A stretch of DNA of 64,000 bases from Dimorphilus gyrociliatus. Taxonomy: Eukaryota > Annelida > Polychaeta > Dinophilidae. Of this stretch, positions 1-10,554 are shown piece by piece (within the stretch, counting starts at the first letter, position 1; each line of letters begins with the position of its first letter). The notes under the pieces are model-generated. The model made no database searches. It had not been told where the DNA came from and saw nothing but the letters and a program-made list of their open reading frames with translations. A program made the translations under genes and the position numbers. The stretch is from positions 372,001 through 436,000 of the forward strand of contig CAJFCJ010000025.1 of assembly GCA_904063045.1 (NCBI GenBank), given 5' to 3'.

Positions 1-228
1 TATGAATATTAGATAAAAAATATGAAAGGGATTGAAATTAAATAGTTTTCTTTAATTGTTATCTGAAACGTGATATTGTATAAAACCTATTATAAAATAT
101 TCCTTTTAAGATATTGATATATATATATATATATAGATTTATATATACGTTTACGTGTAAATCTAAATTTTTCTCTTATCCTTCTAATAAAACTGGCGTA
201 AAGATAATTAATCGCATTACCGAGAATT
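1..228. other. AT-rich flank downstream of the vanin-like gene
   Basis: No coding signal is visible. It lies just 3' of the minus-strand vanin-like stop codon, so part of it should be that gene's 3' UTR. It contains a short (TA)n tract around positions 115-136. Confidence 0.5.
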
Positions 229-1854
229 TTAGAGAATAGTTATAAGTTTATATAAAAATAGATATAAGGCAAGGTTTATATATGCAGTATACATAAATTT
301 ATATAGATAAAAAAAAGAATACGAAATTCCTGAACTATTAATAGAAACTGCAGTTTTGTTGGGTTTTACTTTCTTAAGTAGATTTTTATATGGTCGTCCA
401 TATAGTCCTACTGTTTTATAAAGATTATACTCAAAAGTATAAAATTGATACGGATATATACCATTCATTCTATACAATTGTTTCTTATAATTTGGTTCTG
501 CATCTTGGAAAGCTTTCTCTTCTAACTGATATATAGGGAATACATATTTAGTTGTAAAATTAGCCATAATTACTATTTGCGTCCTAATATTATGCGAAAT
601 GTCATTATTTCTCCACCTAATTACCAGACACGATTCAACAATGTTTTCACTTCCTTTAGAATTTCCCCTATAAATACCGACAGCAAAATTTGTAACATTA
701 ACAGCTTTGTTTTTGATTATTACAAAGCAACAAAAGTTTTTAAGGCATATCTTTGTTTTAGCTTCGTTATCTCTTCCGTTTAACAACGACATTGTATAAT
801 TCACTCCGTCTATATATGCTTTAAATTTCTCTTTCGCCTCTCTTATAAATAATCTAGAAAGTTTTACATCTGGAAAGTAAGTAATATCCCTTCTGGTTGA
901 TAGAATATCAAGACTGGCCATTAAAAGCTCGTCCTCGTAAGATTTCGAGCTATGTTTCAATACATTGTAAGGTGTATAAATACCACTTCCGAACATCATA
1001 TCGTCTTTATTCTTCAGATTACTTACAAATAATGTTATTCCCATAATTGACGCCCAAGAAGCATGAAAAGGAATAGCATGAAAAGGAACTGTGTTTATCC
1101 AAACGGATGACAATGCAATAATGTCAATTTTACGATTCTCTATAAGATCAATAGCTACTTCGCTGTTAAATATATCGTAAGAGATAAGCATTCCAATGGT
1201 CCCGTAAGGAGTTTTAAAACAAGATGGTACTGTAGATGTTGGAACATCGTACCACTTTTCAAAGTCTCTTAGATTCTTCTTAAAATATCTTCCTAAATGA
1301 ACTCCACTTGGCGAATATGCAACATTTGCATTAAAGTGATAGACGCCGTTCTGGGTGCACTGTTTATTATTTTGAGGGCAATTTTCTTTCGCGCCAATGT
1401 TAGCTATTAAATATAGTGAATAATTTTTAGCTATACAAGATAGCGTATGTTGAATTAGAAAATCTTCTTTGCCTCCCAATTCTCTACAAGGATTAACTCT
1501 ACGAATTGGATCCGGTATTTCTTCCAATAATTTATAGATATCCTCTCTGGAAGTCAAATAGTGAGGAAAGAAGAGACCATACTCCGGAAAGACGATTATC
1601 TTTGCTCCCTAAAATCATAAAATCTTTATTCATATTTATGTTGACTAAAAAGCATATGATCTTTCCTTTTTGTAACTCTCAATGGCCATTGTCATATAAA
1701 TATTCAAAGATGATTTCAATATTTCAGTCTTATTTTTCACTTTAAAATACTCTCTAAAAGCTACCGTAGCTTTTCTATCAAACACAGAAACTTTAAATGT
1801 TTTGCTTCTATAATTTCTTACTAAGATCGCCAATAGAAAAAGCATTTTGAACAT
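229..1854 (-). CDS. Vanin/biotinidase-like nitrilase-fold protein with the catalytic Cys replaced by Ser
   Basis: Secreted or membrane-anchored protein of the pantetheinase/biotinidase family, which hydrolyses pantetheine or biotin amides outside the cell. Exon 1 (1677-1854) encodes a hydrophobic signal peptide (MFKMLFLLAILV); exon 2 (229 to about 1604) encodes the rest. With the canonical donor at 1676/1675 and the acceptor before 1604 the frame closes to 517 residues, but an upstream AG (exon start 1608) would encode the family-typical GAKIIVFPEYG and lacks an in-phase GT donor, so this junction is uncertain. Visible family features are the catalytic Glu in IIVFPEYG, the Lys region RYFKKNL, an SVWIN..PFHAIPFHASWAS segment, and a hydrophobic C-terminus like the GPI-anchor tail of vanins. 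Where relatives have a Cys-Phe-Asp-Ile nucleophile motif, this protein reads LISYDIF: the Ser codon is at 1180-1182. The enzyme may be inactive or altered. It is transcribed divergently from transportin. Confidence 0.85.
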
Positions 1855-2614
1855 TGTTCATAAGTCTTATTTTGGATTTATATAACTTTAACTAGAATTT
1901 ATCTTTGGCTAATTAAAATATTTAAATATTAAATATGAATAATTAATTCAAATGTTATCATTTGAATACTTTTACAACCAAATGCCGTATATAGAGTAGA
2001 TATACAGCGTTAGAGAAAGAAGAAATACTTTCCGTCCTTATTTTCATAGCTGATACATTATTATAGAATCTTATAGTCTAGTTAAAAATTTCGCTAATTC
2101 AGTAGAATATTTATGCTGATATTGATGTAATTGAACTTTAATTCAAGTGTTCCAAAAGGAAAAAATCTATCGTTCATCAATAAAAATGATTATCAAGTTT
2201 TATATTTTAAAAGAATATAACTATTGACAGCCTTTTGTTTTTTCTTCTCTTTTAAAATTAACTTAATTATATATTCTTTTCACTTGTTTTAAATATAAAT
2301 AATAACGAAGAGTGTATTATCGTAGGTCATTGTAATTATTACACTTAAAATTTACGGTTAAAGAAAACAAGCTGTATTAAAAACTTGAAATTGTATAAAT
2401 TTATAGAATCATTTATTAATAATATATTCACTGTCTAAAAAAACCACACAATAATTTTGAAATAACCGTAGATTTCGCATTTTATTGATAAAGATTTTCG
2501 TACTTAGAACACATTTTATCACGTGATCCACCTACTTCCGCTCTTGGTTAAGCCTCGTTTTCATCAAAACCGTCGTCCATCTTGTCAAGAAAAGCGGCCT
2601 GAGAACTTGTCAAC
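1855..2614. other. Divergent intergenic/promoter region between the vanin-like gene and TNPO1
   Basis: About 760 bases without a convincing reading frame. It should hold the promoters of both divergent genes. The only motif I can name is a TCACGTGA palindrome near the transportin end. The rest is AT-rich. Confidence 0.5.
2519..2526. promoter_or_regulatory. TCACGTGA E-box palindrome upstream of TNPO1
   Basis: A perfect TCACGTGA, the core recognised by USF/MITF/TFE-type bHLH-zip factors, lies 89 bases before the TNPO1 start codon. The motif is seen; use is inferred from position and from the same octamer ahead of ALKBH7. Confidence 0.4.
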
Positions 2615-5600
2615 ATGAAAATGGGCTGGCAACCTGAAGAAAACGGCCTGCAGCAAATTTTACAGTTGTTAAGAGAATCCCACCATCCAGACACATCTAT
2701 TCAACGTGGTATTCAACAGGTAAGTTTATTCGACTTATGTGGAAAAATACATTTTTAAATTATAGTCATCCGGCACGTGGTAAAAAAATGTAAAAGTCTT
2801 CATTCTAACAGAAATTGGAAGAGTTGAGCCAATATCCAGACTTTAACAATTATCTAGTATTCGTTCTCACAAAATTAAGAAATGAAGACGAATCAACAAG
2901 GTCATTATCTGGTCTAATATTGAAGAACACTGTCAGAGTCAACTATGAGTCTTTACCTCCTCAAGTCATAAACTTCATTAAGACAGAGAGTCTTAACAGT
3001 ATTGGAGATCCTTCACCTCTTATTAGAGCAACCATAGGTATCCTTGTTACGACTATGGCTACTAAAGGTGGCATAGACAATTGGCCGGAAGTATTACCTA
3101 CATTGGCTAATGCTTTGGACTCTGAAGACTACAATGTTTGTGAAGGATCTTTTGGAGCTTTACAAAAAATCTGTGAGGATTGTGGCGAATCATTGGACAC
3201 AGGTAAATCCCTAATAGTTTTCAGTTTGTTGCGGAAAAAATCCGAAATCGATTTGTTATTTTAGTTATATGAAATATATTAGTATATTTTACGGATTGTT
3301 GGTCGCCATTTAGATCATTTTATTGTTCCTATTTGCAGAACAATTAAAATTATAATGACTCGCTGATAATAGTGACAATTTTTATTCAAAAAAAATAATG
3401 GCCGACTTCGATCAAACCTTATAAATGACTATAAGATATTTTGTCTATATATATATATATAATCTTGATAGATATTTCGATTAAACATAAAGCTGCTTTT
3501 CTAGACGATAGAGAGTGAATTATTTTCAATAGACGTTTTTTTAGTCTCATTTATGTAGTGCTGGAGGCAAAAATTCAATATTCTTATTTTTTGAGTGGAA
3601 TGTTGCATTTGCTTGTTTTTAGTTTCCTATACATTGTTTACTTTAATCATTAAATTCTTTATCTATAGGTCCACAAGGTCCATTGGATGTTCTTATACCT
3701 AAATTCCTGCAATTTTTCAAGCATCAATCGCCTACAATCAGATCACATGCAATTTCATGTGTCAATCAATTTATTGTATGTAGAACCCAAGCTCTCATGA
3801 CTCACATCGACTCTTTTATTGAAAATCTCTTCTTTTTGGCTTCGGACGAGGATGCAGACGTTCGAAAGAATGTGTGTCGCGCACTTGTAATGTTAGTTGA
3901 GGTACGAATGGACAGATTGATCCCTCACATATCATCTATTGTCGAATATATGCTTCTGAGAACTCAAGATAGAGATGATGGTGTTGCCCTAGAAGCTTGT
4001 GAATTTTGGCTATCCTTGGCAGAACAAGCTCCAGTATGCCGAGAATTACTTGCTCCATATATGGAAAAGCTTGTCCCTGTACTTATAAGAGGTTAGTATC
4101 CCTAGTCAATTATGCATCAAATAACTCAATTGATTTGCAATGACGTGGTCTCACATACAAGTTTTTTTTAACATTAACCTCAAGTTGACAATCATAGAAA
4201 GAATATTTATTTTAATTGATTTTCCTTTAAAATATGTCTTTCAACAGCAATAAATCTGATTTTATAACACAGAAATTTACACGCCAAATCTTATAAATGC
4301 TAAAATGTTCTATGCTTCTTTTCTCTATTATGTATACGATGCAAGAAGTTTTCCGCATTGTATCCATAGAAACATTTGTATTTTTTATTATCTTTTTCAT
4401 CAAACTTCCGTATGAACTTTTCAGGTATGAAGTATTCTGAATTTGATATTGCTCTTTTAAAGGGTGATGTTGATGATGATGCTTCTATTCCTGACCGAGA
4501 AGAGGATATTCGACCCAGATTTCATAGGTCGAAGACTCATAAGGCACAAGATGACGATGATGATGAAGAAGGGGATGATGAAGACGACGATGATACGATG
4601 AGCGACTGGAATTTAAGAAAATGTTCCGCTGCTGGGTTGGATGTGTTAGCAAATGTTTTCGGAGACTCAATTTTGGCAATACTGTTACCTATTCTAAATG
4701 AAACATTATTTCATTCAGATTGGGTTGTAAAAGAATCTGGAATTTTAGTTCTTGGAGCAGTTGCCGAAGGATGTCATGCTGGAATGACTCAACACTTACC
4801 ACAACTAGTCCCCTATTTGATTGAAAGATTACAAGACTCAAAACCTCTGGTTCGATCTATAACCTGTTGGACTCTATCTAGATATGCTCATTGGGTTGTT
4901 CAACAACCCCAACATGTTTACCTTAAACCATTAATGGAAGAACTACTTAAAAGAATACTGGACTCGAACAAAAAAGTTCAAGAAGCAGCATGCAGGTAAG
5001 CGAGCACAAAAAATTCCGTCAATGAATTACAAATATGCATTTTACGTAAATCAGCGCTTTTGCAACCCTTGAGGAAGAGGCTTGCACCGAACTCGTTCCC
5101 TATCTAGGTTTCATTCTGGAAACCCTAGTAAGAGCATTTGGAAAATATCAGGTTTTTACATAAATCAATATTACAATATATTAATTTCTTTTCATATATT
5201 ATACAGCATAAGAATTTATTAATTCTATACGATGCAATTGGTACGTTGGCTGACTCTGTAGGTGGTCACCTAAACAAAGAAGAATATATAAACTTGTTAA
5301 TGCCACCACTGATCGAAAAATGGAATGTTTTGAAGGACGAGGACAAGGATCTTTTCCCCTTGTTAGAGGTTTGTAATAGATAATTGAGTTAAAGTAGTGA
5401 TTAATCTTGTTATCATGTAATAACAGTGTTTGTCGAGTGTTGCCACCGCACTTCAAAATGGCTTCTTACCTTACTGTGAACCAGTATATGGCAGATGCAT
5501 AAATCTAGTTGAAAAAACCCTTCAACAATGTATAGCAAACCAGCATGATCCTCAGAACTATGATGTAAGTCGGCATAACACAGTTATAATTAAATTTTAT

Positions 5601-6898
5601 AATTTGCGTGTTATTCTTAATTGAAATAGCTACCAGATAAAGATTTTATGATAGTTGCTTTGGATCTCCTCTCTGGTTTAGCTGAAGGATTACACATACA
5701 TATTGAGAAATTAGTCGCTAATTCTCATATTCTTAAACTTCTATTTCAATGCATGCAAGATCCAATGCCTGAAGTTAGACAGAGCTCATTCGCTCTACTG
5801 GGTGACCTGACTAAAGCGTGCTTTCAGCACGTGAAACCTTTTATTGGTAAGTTGAAAATTTATTATTCTATTCTAACAAAAGAAAGGTATCTGTCATTAT
5901 ATCTTGTGTGATGAAATTGGAACTCTCTCTTGCTGAATCCTTTAAGGAAGACGTTTATTCCACTGATCAAAAGAATTTAATTTGTCTATTTTATTTGTAA
6001 TCGTAAATAGCATTTTATCTTCAGTTGTTTTCTTTCAGGGAATTTTATGCCAATTCTTGGAAGTAACTTAAATCCGGAATATATTTCGGTCTGCAACAAT
6101 GCAACTTGGGCAATAGGAGAGATTTCTATTAAAATGGAAAATGATATTCAACCTTTTGTACCCATTGTTCTCCCTCATCTTGTCCAAATTATTAACAGAC
6201 CGAACACTCCAAAAACACTTTTAGAAAATACAGGTAATATTTAATGCCTACAAGAGTTTAATTGCTAAATGCGCAATATTCTTATAGCAATTACAATTGG
6301 TCGTTTGGGTCTTGTTTGTCCGGAAGAAGTAGCACCATCCTTACAACATTTTATAAGACAATGGTAAATAAAATGCATTGAGAATAAAAAACATTATTAC
6401 TTTTAATTATACGTTAAAGGCAATAATGTTTTTAAAAAATTTACTATTTAATCATTATATATATTTGTATGCTATAAATTAAGAATGTAAACATGTACTT
6501 AATTTCAGGTGCACTTCTCTCCGTAATATTCGAGATAATGACGAGAAAGACTCAGCTTTCCGTGGAATGTGCAACATGATTAATGTCAACGCAGCCGGAA
6601 TTGTTCACGATTTTATCTTCTTTTGCGATGCTGTTGCCAGTTGGACCCATCCCAAGGACGATTTGAAGGAAATGTTTCATAAAATTTTACACGGCTTCAA
6701 AAATCAAGTGGGTGAGGATAATTGGAAAAAGTTTAGCGAACAATTTCCAGCTCCTCTAAGAGAAAGATTGAGTGTAAGTTATAATGTCTGAATTAGTGAA
6801 AAATATTTGTCTATTTTTCTACGTATTCTATAGCTTTGATTGTTTGCATATTTGTTCACAATATTGTATTCCGCGTGTAGGCTTCTCGTAAAGAGTAA
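2615..6898 (+). CDS. TNPO1: Transportin-1 (importin beta-2 / karyopherin beta-2)
   Basis: Nuclear import receptor for PY-NLS cargoes such as hnRNP proteins; a HEAT-repeat superhelix that releases cargo on binding Ran-GTP in the nucleus. Twelve exons: 2615-2719, 2812-3202, 3669-4091, 4425-4995, 5055-5151, 5207-5368, 5427-5564, 5630-5846, 6039-6233, 6288-6363, 6509-6773 and 6881-6898. They sum to 885 residues, close to the family's roughly 890-900. Diagnostic blocks run through every exon: [48 protein letters not shown], the long acidic H8 loop ([14 protein letters not shown]) before [47 protein letters not shown], and [20 protein letters not shown]. The final exon encodes only five residues (ASRKE) and the stop. 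The ATG at 2615 was chosen as first in frame; an in-frame ATG at 2621 is an alternative. Confidence 0.97.
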
Positions 6899-9051
6899 AT
6901 TCCAGTAAGTCAGATTAAGAGACGATTAAGATAACGAAAACGAGATTCGGGGTTGGTTAATAACAAAGGGGAACGTCCGTTTTCGTTTAGGAAAGTAGGA
7001 ATTTAAGAGATTAAATTGTTATTAAATTTTTTTTGTTAAACTGTTAACTGCACAAAAAACGTAGGTTTAAACTAAACTTAAGTAGTGAGATTAAATTTTC
7101 TAGGTATTTTTATACAATTGAAACTGACGAGAATAATCATTATGATGCAAGGTCATTTTCTTTTCCTTTTAAAACAAAGTAAAACTTCTAGTTATAAAAT
7201 TCGATTTGGAATTTATACTAACGTCAACTGATACTTTCAAGGAAAAAGCTAAATCATCTTTTAATTAAATACACAAGATTTTTAAACAAAATTAAAATCT
7301 TAAATTTTTTCACAAGAATTCTAAAAAGTAGCTCAACAGACGTACTGAAAACAAAAAAAATTCGATTCATGAAAATTGATTTGAGGCATGTTAAATTATG
7401 AAGAACTAACTGCCATGATGATTACTTCGCCGTCAGTTCAAAGTTCTTAACTAAATCTGAAAACTTTTAGGAGTAGGGAAGATTATATAATTTAAGCAAG
7501 ATAATTCTTAGGCGGGGATTAACACTGTGTTATCTATATGTTATGTGGGAAACTGGCCTGCTGTTAGCTTGCTTACGGGCTTTTAATTTTCGTGTGTTAT
7601 CTCATTGTTCTTCCTGTCTCTGACCGGTGTGTAACTTCGTGCCGCGTTAATCGTTAAATTTTTAGTGCGCCAATGACTTAAAATGGAAGTCTCGTTCTAA
7701 AATAAGTGACTTCTGACGATTATTTGGGCAGTGTCAATATGTATGTTCAAATAAAACGATGTATAAGTAGGTAACAACCTGCTTAACAGAGAATTCCATA
7801 GTCATTATCTATAGCGCTTTGTGATGTTTTTTATTAAATATTTTTTGTGGTGCTACATATAGGAGTAATTAAGCCAGTGATTCTTTTATCGTGACGATGT
7901 AAAAATTTGTCAACGAGGTGTAAGCAATACGACTTGTCAAATGTGTTTTTGTACGTATGCAGGACATAACGTGCGTCTTCTTGTCTTAAAATTTATATCT
8001 GTTTCAAAATGAAAGTATGTACAACGGGATATAGTATGTGTTCCATGCTAATCTATAAATGTTATTAAATCGTAACATACCATGTCATACAAGTATATCA
8101 TGTAATTCTTATGTTGATTCTCAGATATTAAGGTGTACTCTGACATTTAACCTTAATATCAGCAACGTTGAGCACATGTATTCTGTATTAAAAACTATGC
8201 ATTCGTTCGTCTTCTGCATGTTAGGTAAATTTATTTGTGATAAAATTGTGCTTGTTTTTCTTTCATACTTGTGGTGTTCGTTACGGCATTTTCCAGTCTT
8301 GTAAAACAAAAAAGTGTACTTGAACTATAAAGTTGCGTTTTTTCAGCGGGTTTATCTTTGTCATGCAGGTCTTTAACGTGGGTGGGTAGCGTGCTCAAGA
8401 GGGTTGGGAAAAGGGTCGGGTAGGGATAATAAAGCCATTAATTAAATTACGAATTATAAGTACAGTATGTGTAGGTATTTCTCATTTTTTGCTACTTTTC
8501 TGCATGTTGATCCACGTTGTAGGAAGATTAATTCTTCTTGTTACGTTCTTGTGATAACACGTGACTACTTTGCAGTGTTGTGTAATGCTTAAGATATTCG
8601 TTTGGTGAAAAATAAACTGTCATCTTTTCCGATGTACCTTTTTGGCTTGTCTATATGCACGTATATATGTTATACTGTATATATACAGTATATATACTTA
8701 TAATATATATTATACCTATATATACTAATAAGCATGTTCAGTAAGATTACTTAAGAGAACTGTTAGTTCAATGCAAAACAAATAGATGGTATTCGGTATT
8801 GTTCTGATAATACATATTGTTATAAAATTAAATATACTACTTGGAGTTATGAGTTTAAATCATTAGATGACTTTCTTTTTTGTTTTTAAAAAAAAAAACA
8901 AATCTATTCATTATAACACAGGAAGCGTTACAAATATCTGATACAATATTACATTCATTACATGAACAAACATGTAGTTTGTGTAATTTAAATATTTCGT
9001 TATGCAGTAAATTCCAGTATGAATATTTCAAGTTAATAATAAATTCAATTA
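6899..9051. other. Convergent 3' region between TNPO1 and MICOS13
   Basis: About 2.1 kb without a supportable gene. Much of it could be TNPO1 3' UTR: AATAAA-type signals occur, for example at 8611-8616. Open frames around 8059-8309 and 8855-9062 are short, low-complexity and have no family resemblance. TA-rich repeats lie near 8660-8725. An unannotated noncoding RNA cannot be excluded. Confidence 0.45.
8660..8725. repeat. TA-rich simple repeat with palindromic units
   Basis: Runs of TATATA interrupted by TACAGTATA/TATACTGTA form self-complementary stretches. Similar TA tracts occur at about 115-136, 3450-3463, 22075-22090, 27880-27950, 59215-59235 and 61768-61843. They look like ordinary microsatellites. 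Confidence 0.7.
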
Positions 9052-9622
9052 TCATGGTTTAAGACTTTTAGCAATTTCTGCTACAGCCTTTTTTGAATAT
9101 TCAGTTGTCTTTGCGGTGACAACTTCTGGAGCGTTAGCTACAACACGAAAACCAGATTCAACATTAGAGTTCCAATAGCCTTTTAACTTTTCACTTGTTT
9201 CGTTAGGCGACGGCATCTAAAAAAGTATGAGATATTGCGTTATCAAGGGCGAGTATTACATTGTAAAAAACTTACTGTTCTTATATAAGCTTTAGTATCT
9301 TCTAAAACAGCGTTTTGTACCTCATCTATAAGTTTACTGGCATCTGTGTTTGTACTCCAAACTCCTTTGTCTAATGTATAGTATAAAGCTCCTCCTCCTA
9401 TTGCCAATTTTGCGCCTACTCTATTTACGAAGTAAAAGAACTTGTTAAATAAAATACAATACCATTGAAATTCGCTGTAAAATTCAAGTAATTAACTATA
9501 TTTAACAAGAATCAAGTTTATAATTATTTATATTCTTCGATTCTTAAAATTGATTTAGAACTTGAATAATATAACCCTGGTTTTTAAAACATAATTATTA
9601 ACCTTGCAATCGTTAAAGCCAT
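9052..9622 (-). CDS. MICOS13: MICOS complex subunit MIC13/QIL1
   Basis: Small inner-mitochondrial-membrane protein that bridges the MIC60 and MIC10 subcomplexes of MICOS at cristae junctions. Three exons: 9603-9622 (20 bases, MALTIA plus two bases), 9276-9420 and 9052-9216. The joined frame is 109 residues; vertebrate MIC13 is about 118. The N-terminus is a short glycine-rich membrane segment (AKLAIGGGALYYTLDKGVW). The C-terminus carries the family block YWNSNVESGFRVVANAP followed by TAKTTEYSKKAVAEIAK, matching the conserved W-N ... P ... A-EYS pattern. Introns have GTTAAT, GTAAG and TTAG-type signals. The gene is divergent from the elongase (shared 0.5 kb upstream region) and convergent with TNPO1. 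Short length hides it from simple ORF inspection, but exon phases and the two-ended match make it convincing. Confidence 0.88.
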
Positions 9623-10554
9623 GTTATGAGGTTCCTTGATCCTTATAGACTGGTTCAAGTCGAATTCTTAACCTAATAGTAAAAAGTTCTAAACATAAAA
9701 TAAACATCAATAACATATTCGAAAAGGAAATTATAAGATTTTTTAATAAGTATACAATTTTGAACAAGATAGTATGAGAGTTTTGTAAGAGTTTCACTGT
9801 CTCTTTGGAAGACGGTTGGTTACATAATTGTAATATAATCATATCATTTATCTATAAACCATTTATTTTTGATTGTATATTAATTCTGTTTTTATGATCT
9901 ACATAAGTCGTTGTAAATTACCTTTATTTCGAAAAATTTATGTGTTGAAAAACTTTCGAAACTTGTATAATGGCGCTCAACGCCAAGTAGCATGGTTCCA
10001 TGGTATTTCCGGTTATTTAATTTCTAGAGATCATTCTCTTCCATTGATCAGACGTTCTCATTGGCTTTGACTATGTCAGCTGATGCTCGTCATGTGATCA
10101 GGTGACCTTAATTGACCCCCATCAGGTCATCCTCCTGTGAGCATTTAGTTAGTACTCGTTTGTTCATTCACTGTACATTAAATTTGGTAAGTAAAATATG
10201 CACATTTTAAACATTTTGCTTGTTATGTTTTAGAAATATATAATAAATTATACGATTTAAATGCAAAATCTCGTGTTCGGCTTTTTATGCAGCACGTGTT
10301 ACTTTAGACCTAATTTATCGCTCATTTTTATTGATCGTTTTTAACCGGCTTGTTAACGTAAAAGATGAATATACTATCGTATGTTACATAATCAAAGATA
10401 ATCTTAGACCAACGATTTCAAAAATCAAAGTTCACATTTTAAACGGATATCTCAACCTTTATCAAGATAGTCGTCCCATGTAGATAAGTGAACTTTGAGA
10501 CATAATACTTTTATATTAAGTTCTTTCTTTTTCTAACAGGCATTAATATCTAAA
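9623..10554. other. Divergent promoter region and 5' UTR of the elongase gene
   Basis: Between the MICOS13 start and the elongase ATG. A likely noncoding exon ends at 10186 (donor GTAAGT). Its intron runs to an acceptor (TTCTAACAG) at 10539, and the next exon starts at 10540, 15 bases before the ATG. The stretch at about 10070-10150 is less AT-rich than its flanks and contains nuclear-receptor-type half-sites and E-box-like CATGTG/CAGGTG motifs. Confidence 0.6.
10103..10129 (-). promoter_or_regulatory. DR4 nuclear-receptor-like element plus third half-site upstream of the elongase
   Basis: On the minus strand, 10103-10118 reads GGGTCA ATTA AGGTCA, a direct repeat of AGGTCA-type half-sites with 4-base spacing. 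A further AGGTCA lies on the plus strand at 10124-10129. DR4 is the classical arrangement for LXR/TR-RXR heterodimers. It sits less than 100 bases before the presumed noncoding first exon of a fatty-acid elongase, a gene class controlled by nuclear receptors in vertebrates. Function here is inferred. Confidence 0.45.

Noticed and set aside
6899-8850. Possible noncoding RNA or small genes after TNPO1
   Set aside because: No tRNA, snRNA or coding pattern could be recognised by eye; most economical as 3' UTR and spacer.
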